Translations under genes and position numbers: made by a program
Shown here: positions 27,622-35,915 of the stretch, in pieces
How positions within the stretch are numbered: position 1 is the first letter of the stretch
Layout: every line of letters starts with the position of its first letter
The notes under the pieces: generated by a model
The model's input: only the letters and a program-made list of their open reading frames with translations
What the model was told of the DNA's origin: nothing
The model's database searches: none
Source of the DNA: Hyphomicrobium_A sp963759735
Lineage (GTDB): Bacteria > Pseudomonadota > Alphaproteobacteria > Rhizobiales > Hyphomicrobiaceae
DNA: 64,000 bases
NCBI GenBank assembly: GCA_963759735.1
Contig: CAVXAF010000012.1
Location: 1 to 64,000 of the forward strand
Direction of reading: 5' to 3'

Positions 27622-27648
27622 GGTGTCGTACCTTTCGGGTGCGGCACC
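27622..27648 (+). terminator. Hairpin after recA
   Basis: An 11-bp stem (GGTGTCGTACC with GGTGCGGCACC, including G-T pairs) around a TTTCG loop starts 23 bases after the recA stop. The following run is only moderately T-rich (CTTGTCTTGC), so termination may be partial. Confidence 0.5.
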
Positions 27649-27682
27649 GGCTTGTCTTGCTGCCTGGCCAGCCGCACCCCTA

Positions 27683-27858
27683 CGTCATCCCGCTGGAGAG
27701 CGGGATCCACGCCAGTTTCGACTTTGCTTTTGGTGAAGTCTCGCTGGGTCGGTGCAGCCGCGGGAGTCCCCAACCATCGCGACGCGGCTATCGCGGAAAC
27801 TTGCGTGGATCCCGGCCGCCCATGCGAGGCATGGCTACGCCATGGCGCCGGGATGACG
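27683..27858. repeat. Long interrupted inverted repeat (REP/MITE-like)
   Basis: Outer arms CGTCATCCCG (27683-27692) and CGGGATGACG (27849-27858) and inner arms CGGGATCCACGC (27701-27712) and GCGTGGATCCCG (27803-27814) are perfect reverse complements. Between them lies a further palindromic part around GCCATGGC. It fills much of the 398-base gap between recA and alaS. Elements with ends like CGTCATCCCG...GGGATCCACG are dispersed in many alphaproteobacterial genomes. No frame inside it is protein-like. Confidence 0.8.
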
Positions 27859-27996
27859 GCTTGTTGGGTCCGCGGCGGTAGAAAGCGCCGCAGGCGCTTG
27901 ACACAAAGGCTTCCAATCCGCGACGGATAGGCCCCGACATTCGGGCGTCGAACCCACTGGGCGAGACGCCGGCAGCCGCCTTTCCGAAAGCGACCC

Positions 27997-30672
27997 ATGG
28001 CCTCCGTCAACGACATCCGCCGCGCGTATCTCGACTTCTTCAAGAAGAACGGCCACGAGGTCGTGCCGTCCTCGCCACTCGTGCCGCGCAACGACCCGAC
28101 GCTGATGTTCACCAACGCCGGCATGGTGCAGTTCAAGAACGTCTTCACCGGCCAGGAGAAGCGCCCCTACGTGCGCGCGGTCTCCTCGCAGAAGTGCGTG
28201 CGCGCCGGCGGGAAGCACAACGACCTCGACAATGTCGGCTACACCGCGCGCCACCACACGTTCTTCGAGATGCTCGGCAACTTCTCGTTCGGCGACTACT
28301 TCAAGGAGCAGGCGATCCCGCTCGCTTGGGAGATGCTGACCAAGGACTACGGGCTCGACCCCAAGCGCCTGACCATCACGGTCTATCACACGGACGATGA
28401 GGCCTATGGCATCTGGAAGAAGCTGACGGGCTTCTCCGACGACAAGATCATCCGCATCGCCACCAACGATAACTTCTGGCAGATGGGCGACACCGGACCG
28501 TGCGGCCCGTGCTCGGAGATTTTCTTCGACCACGGCGACAAGATCTTCGGCGGCCCGCCGGGTTCGAAGGACGCTGACGGAGATCGCTTCGTCGAAATCT
28601 GGAACCTCGTCTTCATGCAGTTCGAGCAACTGCCGGGCGGCGAGCGCGTGCCGCTCCCCAAGCAGTCCGTCGACACCGGCATGGGGCTGGAGCGCCTCGC
28701 GGCCGTGTTGCAAGGCGTCACCGATAATTATGACATCGATCTGTTCAAGGCGCTGATCGCGGCTTCCGTGCAGGCGACCGGCGTTGCGGCGAGCGGCGAC
28801 AACAAGGCCTCGCACCGGGTCATCGCCGACCACCTGCGCGCGTCGAGCTTCCTCATCGCCGACGGTGTGCTTCCCTCCAACGAAGGGCGCGGCTACGTCC
28901 TCCGTCGCATCATGCGCCGCGCCATGCGTCACGCGCATCTGCTCGGCGCCGAGGAGCCGCTGATGTATCGGCTGGTTCCCTCGCTGGTGCACGAGATGGG
29001 CGACACCTACCATGAGCTGCAGCGCGCCCAGCCGCTGATCACCGAAACGCTGCTGCTGGAGGAAACGCGCTTCAAGAAGACGCTGGAGAAGGGCCTCGGG
29101 CTGCTCGGCGAGGCGACCGCCAAGCTCAAGCAGGGCGACGTGCTGCCCGGCGAGACGGCGTTCAAGCTCTACGACACCTACGGTTTTCCGCTCGACCTCA
29201 CCGAGGATGCATTGCGGGCGCGCGGCGTCAGCGTCGACAGCGCGGGTTTCGACGCAGCCATGGACCGGCAGAAGGCAGAGGCGCGCAAGGCCTGGAAGGG
29301 CTCGGGGGAAGCAGCAACCGAGGCCATCTGGTTCGAGATCAAGGAGAAGACCGGCGCCACCGAGTTCCTGGGCTACGACACCGAGACAGCGGCCGGCGAA
29401 ATCGTTGCGCTGATCAAGGACGGCAAGGAAGCAAAAAGCCTCAAGGCCGGCGACGAGGCGGCGATGATCGTCAACCAGACGCCGTTCTACGGAGAATCCG
29501 GCGGCCAGGTCGGCGATACCGGCATCATCGCCGGTGCGAAGGGCGCTCTATTCCGCGTCACCGACACGCAGAAGAAGGCCGGCGGCCTGTTTGTGCATCT
29601 CGGCAAGGTCGAGAAGGGCGGCTTCAAGCAGGGCGAGACCGTCGATCTTACCGTCGATCACGCCAACCGCACTGCCATCCGCGCCAATCACTCGGCGACC
29701 CACCTGCTGCACGAGGCGCTGCGGCTCGTTCTGGGCGATCACGTCGCGCAGCGCGGTTCGCTCGTTGCGCCCGATCGCCTGCGCTTCGATTTCGTCCACA
29801 CCAAGCCGATGACGGCGGAGGAAATCGCAAAGGTCGAGGATATCGCCAACGCCATCATCATGCAGAACGCGCCGGTCGAAACGCGCCTGATGGGTGTCGA
29901 GGACGCCAAGGAGTCCGGTGCCCGCGCGCTGTTCGGCGAGAAGTACGGCGATGAGGTTCGCGTCGTCTCGATGGGCGAGAACCCAGGCGTCGGACAAGGC
30001 AAGGAGAGTAATAAAAGGTGGTCGGTCGAGCTGTGCGGCGGCACGCACGTCAAGCGCACCGGCGACATCGGCCTCGTCAAGGTTTTCGCCGAAACGGCGA
30101 GCGCGTCCGGTGTGCGCCGCATCGAGGCGCTGACCGCCGATGCCGCCCGCAACTACCTTTCCGAGCACGAAACGCGCATCAAGGAGATCGCCGCGGCACT
30201 GCACGTGCGCCCCGAGGATGCGGCAGAGCGCGTCAAGGCGCTGATCGAGGAGCGCAAGCAGCTCGAGCGCCAGTTGGCCGACGCCAAGAAGCAGATCGCC
30301 ATGGGCGGCGGGGGCAAGGACGCAGGTCCCGCCATCATCGAGGTGGGCGGCCGCAAGTTCCTCAAGCTGTCGGTCTCAGGCGTCGAGATGAAGGACCTGA
30401 AGGCGATGGCCGACGATGGCCGCGCCAAGATCGGCTCGGGGGTCGTCGCCATCGCCAATAATTCGGCCGACGGCAAGCTCGGCATCGTCGTTGCCGTGAC
30501 TACTGACCTCGCTGGCCAAGTGAGCGCAGTCGATCTGGTACGCGCCGGTTCAGAAGCGGTCGGCGGCAAGGGCGGCGGCGGGCGCCCCGACATGGCGCAG
30601 GCGGGCGGACCGGACGGCTCGCGCGCCGATGCGGCATTGGACGCGATCGAAGCACGGCTCAACGCCGCCTGA
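27997..30672 (+). CDS. alaS: Alanine-tRNA ligase
   Basis: AlaRS (891 aa) charges tRNA-Ala and hydrolyses mischarged Ser and Gly. The N-terminal class II core has the motif-2 segment SSQKCVRAGGKHNDLDNVG, TARHHTFFEMLGNFSFGDYF, and GMGLERLA as motif 3. The editing domain carries NHSATHLLHEAL (two zinc His) and the zinc motif CGGTHVKRTG. The C-terminal C-Ala part ends with the glycine-rich GKGGGGRPDMAQAGG segment that is diagnostic of the family. Length is normal. The ATG lacks a strong ribosome site. The upstream gap contains the inverted repeat. recA followed by alaS is a conserved order in Rhizobiales. Confidence 0.97.
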   Translation: MASVNDIRRAYLDFFKKNGHEVVPSSPLVPRNDPTLMFTNAGMVQFKNVFTGQEKRPYVRAVSSQKCVRAGGKHNDLDNVGYTARHHTFFEMLGNFSFGDYFKEQAIPLAWEMLTKDYGLDPKRLTITVYHTDDEAYGIWKKLTGFSDDKIIRIATNDNFWQMGDTGPCGPCSEIFFDHGDKIFGGPPGSKDADGDRFVEIWNLVFMQFEQLPGGERVPLPKQSVDTGMGLERLAAVLQGVTDNYDIDLFKALIAASVQATGVAASGDNKASHRVIADHLRASSFLIADGVLPSNEGRGYVLRRIMRRAMRHAHLLGAEEPLMYRLVPSLVHEMGDTYHELQRAQPLITETLLLEETRFKKTLEKGLGLLGEATAKLKQGDVLPGETAFKLYDTYGFPLDLTEDALRARGVSVDSAGFDAAMDRQKAEARKAWKGSGEAATEAIWFEIKEKTGATEFLGYDTETAAGEIVALIKDGKEAKSLKAGDEAAMIVNQTPFYGESGGQVGDTGIIAGAKGALFRVTDTQKKAGGLFVHLGKVEKGGFKQGETVDLTVDHANRTAIRANHSATHLLHEALRLVLGDHVAQRGSLVAPDRLRFDFVHTKPMTAEEIAKVEDIANAIIMQNAPVETRLMGVEDAKESGARALFGEKYGDEVRVVSMGENPGVGQGKESNKRWSVELCGGTHVKRTGDIGLVKVFAETASASGVRRIEALTADAARNYLSEHETRIKEIAAALHVRPEDAAERVKALIEERKQLERQLADAKKQIAMGGGGKDAGPAIIEVGGRKFLKLSVSGVEMKDLKAMADDGRAKIGSGVVAIANNSADGKLGIVVAVTTDLAGQVSAVDLVRAGSEAVGGKGGGGRPDMAQAGGPDGSRADAALDAIEARLNAA

Positions 30673-30779
30673 ACGAATCGCTCGAGGTAGTTTCGGGCGC
30701 CTCATTCTCAGGATGTTTCTGCTATTGATCGACATGCGGCGCGCGGCAACGCCGGATGAGGCCCTTGGCGGGAGCTAGG

Positions 30780-32573
30780 ATGACGGCAGAAGGCACCGAT
30801 TTCATCGTCTATCGCGAGGCCATGATCATCCTCGCCACGGCCGCCGTGCTCGTGCCGATCGGTCAGCGCTTCAAGCTCAGCCCCATCCTCGGGTTCCTCA
30901 TCGCAGGTGCAGTGCTCGGCCCGCACGGGCTCGGCGCACTCAAGGGGATATTTCCCCCGCTGCAGTGGATCACCGTCTCCGAGGAGCGTGGTCTCGGCGC
31001 CATGGCGGAACTGGGCGTCGTGTTCCTGCTCTTCATCATCGGGCTGGAGCTGTCGTTCAAGCGGCTCATGACCATGCGCCGACTGGTGTTCGGGCTTGGC
31101 ACGCTGCAAGTGGGGATTTCCGCGGTCATCATCGGCATTATCGCGTCGCTCTATGGAGCGCGTGCCGGCGCGGCAGTGCTCATCGGCCTTTCCCTGGCGC
31201 TTTCGTCCACCGCGGTCGTCATTGAGGTGCTGTCGCGCAACGGACGCCTCAGCTCCACCACAGGGCGAACATCCTTTGCGATCCTGCTGCTGCAGGATCT
31301 GGCTGTTGTGCCGCTGCTGTTCCTCGTCAACATCCTCGGGCCTGAGAACGAAGGTAGTCTGCTGGTTGGCTTGGCGCAGGCCTTCGGACAGGCGGTCGTT
31401 GTCATCGGATTGATCGCGCTGGTCGGATCATGGCTGTTGCGCCCGCTTTTCCGTTCCGTCGCCGCCGCCGGCTCGACAGAGCTGTTCGTCGCCGCGGCGC
31501 TGTTCGTTGCCGTCGGCAGCGGCCTCGTCACGGCGGCGGCCGGACTGTCCATGGCCCTCGGCGCCTTTGTCGCCGGCCTGCTTCTGTCGGAGACCGAGTA
31601 TCACCGTGCCATCGAGGCGACGATCGAACCGTTCAAGGGACTCCTGCTCGGCGTCTTTTTCTTCTCCGTCGGCATGAGCCTCGATGTCGCCTATCTGTGG
31701 AACAACCCCCTACCGATTCTCATTGGCCTCGTCGGGCTCATTGCCATCAAGGCCGGTGTGCTCATCGGACTGTTGCGCCTGTTCCGCGTTCCCTGGCAGC
31801 CGACCATAGAGACCGCGGCGCTGCTCGGACCTGGCGGAGAGTTCGCATTCATCGTCATCGGTCTGGCGGTGTTGAAGGACATCGTGGCGCCGGGCGTCGG
31901 GGAAGTCGTGCTCGCCTTGACCTCGTTCTCCATGGCGCTGGTGCCGGCGCTGGACTTCTTCGCGCGCCGCTGGTCGCACACCGTCACCGCCAAAAAGCAG
32001 GCGGCCGATCCCGCGCTGAGCGTTCCACCGCCGCACGAGCGCGTCGATGCGATCGTCATCGGCTGCGGACGTGTTGGAGCGCTGGTCTCCGAAATGCTGA
32101 CGCGCCACGCCGTGAAGCACATCATCGTGGAGCGCGACCCTGGCACGGTGACGCGTTGTCGCGAGGAAGGCTACCCCGTCTATTTCGGCGAGGCAAAGAA
32201 CCCGCTGTTCCTGAAGCGCTGCGGGCTCGAGCAGGCCAAGGGCGTCGTCATCACCATCAACAAGCCATCGGCCGTGGGCGAGGTCGTCAGGGCGGTGCGC
32301 GAAATGCGCGACGACATCATCATCGTCGCCCGTGCGCGCGACGCCGAGCACGCCCGCCAACTTTACAAGCAGAAGGTTTCCGACGCCGTACCTGAGACGA
32401 TCGAGGCCAGCCTGCAGCTTTCGGAAGCCACGCTTGTAGGTCTCGGCGTGCCGACGGGTCCGGTCATCGCCTCTATCCACGAGAAGCGCGATGAGTTCCG
32501 CGACCAGCTGCAGGGTGCAGCCGGGCGACCGACACGCGGGCTGCGCGCCAGCCAGCTCAAACGCAAGACTTAG
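30780..32573 (+). CDS. Kef-type K+/H+ antiporter with TrkA-N domain
   Basis: A CPA2-family monovalent cation:proton antiporter (597 aa). About 12-13 membrane helices span residues 10-400, including LGFLIAGAVLGPHGLG and ALSSTAVVIEVL, typical of KefB/KefC. A cytoplasmic Rossmann TrkA-N domain follows, with the nucleotide loop IVIGCGRVGALVSE and the basic IIVERDP strand end. Kef systems export K+ to acidify the cytoplasm during electrophile stress; no KefG/KefF partner is adjacent. I chose the ATG at 30780 because GGAG lies 6 bases upstream, rather than an in-frame ATG 24 bases earlier. Confidence 0.92.
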   Translation: MTAEGTDFIVYREAMIILATAAVLVPIGQRFKLSPILGFLIAGAVLGPHGLGALKGIFPPLQWITVSEERGLGAMAELGVVFLLFIIGLELSFKRLMTMRRLVFGLGTLQVGISAVIIGIIASLYGARAGAAVLIGLSLALSSTAVVIEVLSRNGRLSSTTGRTSFAILLLQDLAVVPLLFLVNILGPENEGSLLVGLAQAFGQAVVVIGLIALVGSWLLRPLFRSVAAAGSTELFVAAALFVAVGSGLVTAAAGLSMALGAFVAGLLLSETEYHRAIEATIEPFKGLLLGVFFFSVGMSLDVAYLWNNPLPILIGLVGLIAIKAGVLIGLLRLFRVPWQPTIETAALLGPGGEFAFIVIGLAVLKDIVAPGVGEVVLALTSFSMALVPALDFFARRWSHTVTAKKQAADPALSVPPPHERVDAIVIGCGRVGALVSEMLTRHAVKHIIVERDPGTVTRCREEGYPVYFGEAKNPLFLKRCGLEQAKGVVITINKPSAVGEVVRAVREMRDDIIIVARARDAEHARQLYKQKVSDAVPETIEASLQLSEATLVGLGVPTGPVIASIHEKRDEFRDQLQGAAGRPTRGLRASQLKRKT

Positions 32574-32578
32574 CCGCG

Positions 32579-33568
32579 TTAGGGTCCCGTGGCGTTGCCG
32601 CGCGCGGCGGCACCAATGCGGTCGATGCGGTTGGTCCAGATGCCGCCAGTAAAGTTTTTTGACAGCTTGGCAAACTGCTCAATTTCGTCGACGCCTGACG
32701 TGCCAAACGTGCCGTCGTAGGGGCCGAGCACGAACACCTGCACGCCGGCATCCTCCATGCGCTGCAGGAGTTTGTCCGGCCAGCCCCACAACCACGGCGC
32801 AACATTGATCGGGACCAGCATCACACCGGCGCGGCAATCAGCCGGAACGTGGCCGGACCAGCCGAGGAGGAGATATCGCACAAGACAGTTCTTCAGCGAT
32901 CTGTTCGAGCCGACCGGTATTGAAGGCAGCCGTGCGTGAAAGGCCTCGAGCGGGTTCGTGCCGCCGTAGACCATCAGCCGTGATTGCGATTGTGGAGACA
33001 AGTTAGCGATGTGCGAGGCAAGTTTCTCCCCTTCACTGGCATCGTTGCTCTTCACGTTGATCAGGAAGCGCTTATTGGGGTAGGCGGTGAGCACTTCATC
33101 AAGCGAGGGCATCAGCCCAACGCCGCTGCCGCGCAGGGGAAACGTTTGGCCCCCGTCTGCAGTGTAGCCGTATCCGATGTCGAGTTTCTTCAGGTCGGCC
33201 ATCGAATGATTGCGCGTCGTGCCATTGCCATCGGTGCGGCAGTCGAGCGTCCAGTCGTGGAAAACCGCGAAGTTGCCATCGGTCGTCGGGTGGACGTCGA
33301 ACTCGACGACGTCCGCGCCGGCCGCGAAGGCCGCTTGCATGGAAGACAGCGTGTTCTCGATGAACGCGTGCTCAGGCGGATTGATTCGCGTCGCCGTACA
33401 AGTATCGCTCTCCAGATCCTCGCGCGGGAAGGTCTGTGCTAGACCGCGATGGGCGAGCAGCACCGGACTGCCGGCGTTCAGCCTGGTAAATGATGATGTA
33501 TTGTTGAGCCAGACGAAGGCGGCAAAAATGATGAGGGCGAGCGTCAGATAGCACAGGAATGTCTTCAT
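32579..33568 (-). CDS. Glycerophosphodiester phosphodiesterase family protein
   Basis: A 329-residue protein with an N-terminal membrane anchor (MKTFLCYLTLALIIFAAFVWL) and a GDPD TIM barrel outside. VLLAHRGLAQTFPRE holds the catalytic H-R, FIENTLSSMQAAFAAGADVVEFDVHPTTDGNFAVFHD holds the E-N, E-x-D and second catalytic His. The enzyme would split glycerophosphodiesters to glycerol-3-phosphate and an alcohol in the periplasm. An insertion with three cysteines follows the first motif. The frame extends 48 codons further upstream, but that part is not protein-like and the anchor Met is the better start even though no ribosome site is evident. It is convergent with the Kef gene, with 5 bases between stops. 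Confidence 0.85.
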   Translation of the reverse strand: MKTFLCYLTLALIIFAAFVWLNNTSSFTRLNAGSPVLLAHRGLAQTFPREDLESDTCTATRINPPEHAFIENTLSSMQAAFAAGADVVEFDVHPTTDGNFAVFHDWTLDCRTDGNGTTRNHSMADLKKLDIGYGYTADGGQTFPLRGSGVGLMPSLDEVLTAYPNKRFLINVKSNDASEGEKLASHIANLSPQSQSRLMVYGGTNPLEAFHARLPSIPVGSNRSLKNCLVRYLLLGWSGHVPADCRAGVMLVPINVAPWLWGWPDKLLQRMEDAGVQVFVLGPYDGTFGTSGVDEIEQFAKLSKNFTGGIWTNRIDRIGAAARGNATGP

Positions 33569-33750
33569 CAGGTTGGCGTCTTTCGCGGCGCGGCGCCCAA
33601 CGAGATGGGTGCAAATGGGCATCCGCAAGGCTGCACCGCGTTTACCCTCTCGCTGTGGCGTTAGCGAATCGCTCCACTTCCGATTGCCGCATGCGCCGCG
33701 CGTGCTATGCATCGCTGATCGGTAAAAGCGCTCACACGGGGATTTTTCAC

Positions 33751-34242
33751 ATGCGTCCGGCGTATCGCTCGAACATTACGTTTGGCCTGGCTGCCGCTGG
33801 CTTGCTTGTCGCCGCCTGCGTCACGGCTCTGCCGGCAAGCGCCGCGCACATCGAGATCGGGTTCTTGAACTGCAAGGTGGCGGGCGGCATCGGCTTCGTG
33901 TTCGGCTCCAGCAAAGAGCTCGAGTGCACGTTCAAGGGTCCGCACGGGACTGAGCAGTACCACGGCTCGATCGATCGCTTCGGCATCGACCTTGGCTTCA
34001 CCGATGGCGGCAAGATCGTGTGGACGGTATTCGCGCCGTCCAAGGACGTTCCCGCCGGCGCTCTGGCGGGCAACTACGGCGGCGTCTCAGCTGAGGCGAC
34101 GGCCGGTCTCGGCATCGGTGCGAACGCCTTGCTCGGCGGATCCAACAAGTCGATCGCTCTGCAGCCGCTGAGCGTGCAGGGCCAGGAAGGCCTCAACGTC
34201 GCCGTCGGCGTCGCCGAGCTGCGCCTGCGCCCCGGCGCCTGA
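33751..34242 (+). CDS. DUF992 exported protein
   Basis: A 163-residue secreted protein: a signal peptide (ITFGLAAAGLLVAACVTALPASA-AH) and a complete DUF992 domain. Family patterns visible are IGFLNCKVAGGIGFVFGSSKELECTF (two conserved Cys), YHGSIDRFGIDLGFTDGG, VWTVFAPSKDVPAGALAGNYGGVSAEATAGLGIGANALLGG and SIALQPLSVQGQEGLNVAVGVAELRLR. The family is common in Rhizobiales and its role is unknown. The ATG follows GGGGA. Longer starts upstream lie in non-protein-like sequence. Confidence 0.9.
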   Translation: MRPAYRSNITFGLAAAGLLVAACVTALPASAAHIEIGFLNCKVAGGIGFVFGSSKELECTFKGPHGTEQYHGSIDRFGIDLGFTDGGKIVWTVFAPSKDVPAGALAGNYGGVSAEATAGLGIGANALLGGSNKSIALQPLSVQGQEGLNVAVGVAELRLRPGA

Positions 34243-34254
34243 TGTTTGACTGCG

Positions 34255-34277
34255 GTCCCGGGGCTTGTCCCCGGGAC
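34255..34277. repeat. Palindromic hairpin between DUF992 gene and icd
   Basis: A perfect 9-bp stem (GTCCCGGGG with CCCCGGGAC) with a 5-base loop lies 12 bases after the DUF992 stop in a convergent gap. It has no T-run, so it may be a REP-like element that blocks read-through or shields mRNA ends from both sides. Confidence 0.6.
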
Positions 34278-34327
34278 GCATCGATCGACGAACGCGCGTC
34301 GTTCACTAGCGCCGGGCGGCTCGGCCG

Positions 34328-35548
34328 CTAGGCGGCCTTGGCCATTTCCGCTTGCAGATGCTGGTCGACCTTGTCGAGGAAGCCAGTGGTCGACAGCCAC
34401 TTCTGCTTGTCGCCGACCAGCAGCGCCAAGTCCTTGGTCATGTAGCCGGCTTCGACCGTCTGCACGCACACCCGTTCCAGCCCCGTCGCGAACTTCGCCA
34501 AGGCCTCGTTGTCGTCGAGCTTGGCGCGGTGGGCCAGGGCGCGCGTCCACGCGAAGATCGACGCGATGGCGTTGGTTGAAGTCTCTTTGCCCTTCTGGTG
34601 CTCGCGGTAGTGACGCGTCACCGTGCCGTGCGCGGCCTCCGCCTCCACCGTCATGCCGTCGGGTGTCATCAGGACGCTGGTCATCAGGCCGAGCGAACCG
34701 AACCCTTGGGCAACGATATCGGACTGCACGTCGCCGTCGTAGTTCTTGCACGCCCACACATAACCACCCGACCATTTGAGCGCCGAGGCCACCATGTCGT
34801 CGATGAGGCGATGCTCGTACCAAAGCTTGCGCTTGGTGAACTCCTCCTTGAAGTCGGCGTCGTAGACCTCCTGGAACAGATCCTTGAAGCGGCCGTCGTA
34901 GGCCTTGAGGATGGTGTTCTTGGTCGACAGGTAGGCGGGATAGTTGCGGTTGAGCGCGTAGTTGAAGGTGGCGCGGGCGAACTCGCGGATGGAATCGTCG
35001 AGATTGAACATGGCCATCGCGACACCGCTGCCGGGCGACTTGTAAACCTCGCGCTCGATCGTCTCGCCGTTCTCGCCGACGAACTTGATGGTGAGCGTGC
35101 CCTTGCCGGGAAACCGGAAGTCGGTGGCGCGGTACTGGTCGCCGAAGGCATGGCGGCCGATGACGATGGGCTGCGTCCAGCCGGGCACGAGGCGCGGCAC
35201 GTTGCTGCAGATGATGGGCTCACGGAAGATGACCCCGCCGAGGATGTTGCGGATTGTCCCGTTGGGGCTCTTCCACATTTCCTTGAGATTGAACTCTTTG
35301 ACGCGCGCCTCATCCGGCGTGATGGTCGCGCACTTGACGCCGACGCCGTGCTTCTTGATCGCATTGGCGGCATCGATGGTGACCTGGTCGCTCGTCGCGT
35401 CGCGGTTTTCAATCGACAGGTCGTAGTACTCGATCGGCAGGTCCATGTAGGGGTGGACGAGCTTGTCTTTGATCAGCTTCCAGATGATACGGGTCATCTC
35501 GTCGCCGTCGAGTTCGACGACGGTTCCGGTCACCTTGATCTTCTGCAT
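34328..35548 (-). CDS. icd: NADP-dependent isocitrate dehydrogenase
   Basis: The 406-residue enzyme of the eukaryote-like homodimeric type (class II), which converts isocitrate to 2-oxoglutarate and CO2 in the TCA cycle and yields NADPH. Typical segments are VVELDGDEMTRIIWKLIKDK, WKSPNGTIRNILGGVIFREP (substrate-binding Ser, Asn and Arg), RHAFGDQYRATDF, KLWYEHRLIDDMVASALKW and YDGDVQSDIVAQGFGSLGLM (metal-binding Asp) and EAAHGTVTRHYREHQKG (NADP-binding). It is complete and stands alone between convergent and divergent neighbours. Rhizobiales normally use this type. Confidence 0.97.
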   Translation of the reverse strand: MQKIKVTGTVVELDGDEMTRIIWKLIKDKLVHPYMDLPIEYYDLSIENRDATSDQVTIDAANAIKKHGVGVKCATITPDEARVKEFNLKEMWKSPNGTIRNILGGVIFREPIICSNVPRLVPGWTQPIVIGRHAFGDQYRATDFRFPGKGTLTIKFVGENGETIEREVYKSPGSGVAMAMFNLDDSIREFARATFNYALNRNYPAYLSTKNTILKAYDGRFKDLFQEVYDADFKEEFTKRKLWYEHRLIDDMVASALKWSGGYVWACKNYDGDVQSDIVAQGFGSLGLMTSVLMTPDGMTVEAEAAHGTVTRHYREHQKGKETSTNAIASIFAWTRALAHRAKLDDNEALAKFATGLERVCVQTVEAGYMTKDLALLVGDKQKWLSTTGFLDKVDQHLQAEMAKAA

Positions 35549-35915
35549 GTGGGCGCCTTCGCGGATCGGTGTCGCTTCGGGAATAGGGCCCAGGGAAGGC
35601 CCCCGCTGGTCTCGGACCTTGTTTCAGTCGCGAGAGAAATCATGTTCGAGAACAGAGCCGATATCCAACCATTTCTTGCAGAGACACAGCGTGGGCGTTT
35701 TGCCGCGGAGATCCCAGCTGCACGTCTCGCAGGCAGGTGCTGCGTCGGGGTGCCGGACGCGCCGGCATGGACGATGCTGCTGCAAGCCGATATGGCTTCG
35801 CTCGGCACCAATTGCTGAAGGCACGGTATACTTGGTCATGCGGTCCGCGCGTCTGAAGTGGCACGACTTTCAGCGAGTGCACGGCATCTATCAGCAGACC
35901 TAAGAAGGAGCCGCG
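35549..35915. other. Divergent spacer between icd and trmJ
   Basis: The region must hold the promoters of both genes. Short open frames on both strands do not look like proteins. I see no clear promoter, repeat or RNA. The ribosome site AAGGAG for trmJ lies at its right end. Confidence 0.4.

Noticed and set aside
27683..27858. CRISPR or insertion sequence at the repeat between recA and alaS
   Set aside because: There is one interrupted inverted repeat, no regular direct repeats with spacers, and no transposase frame.
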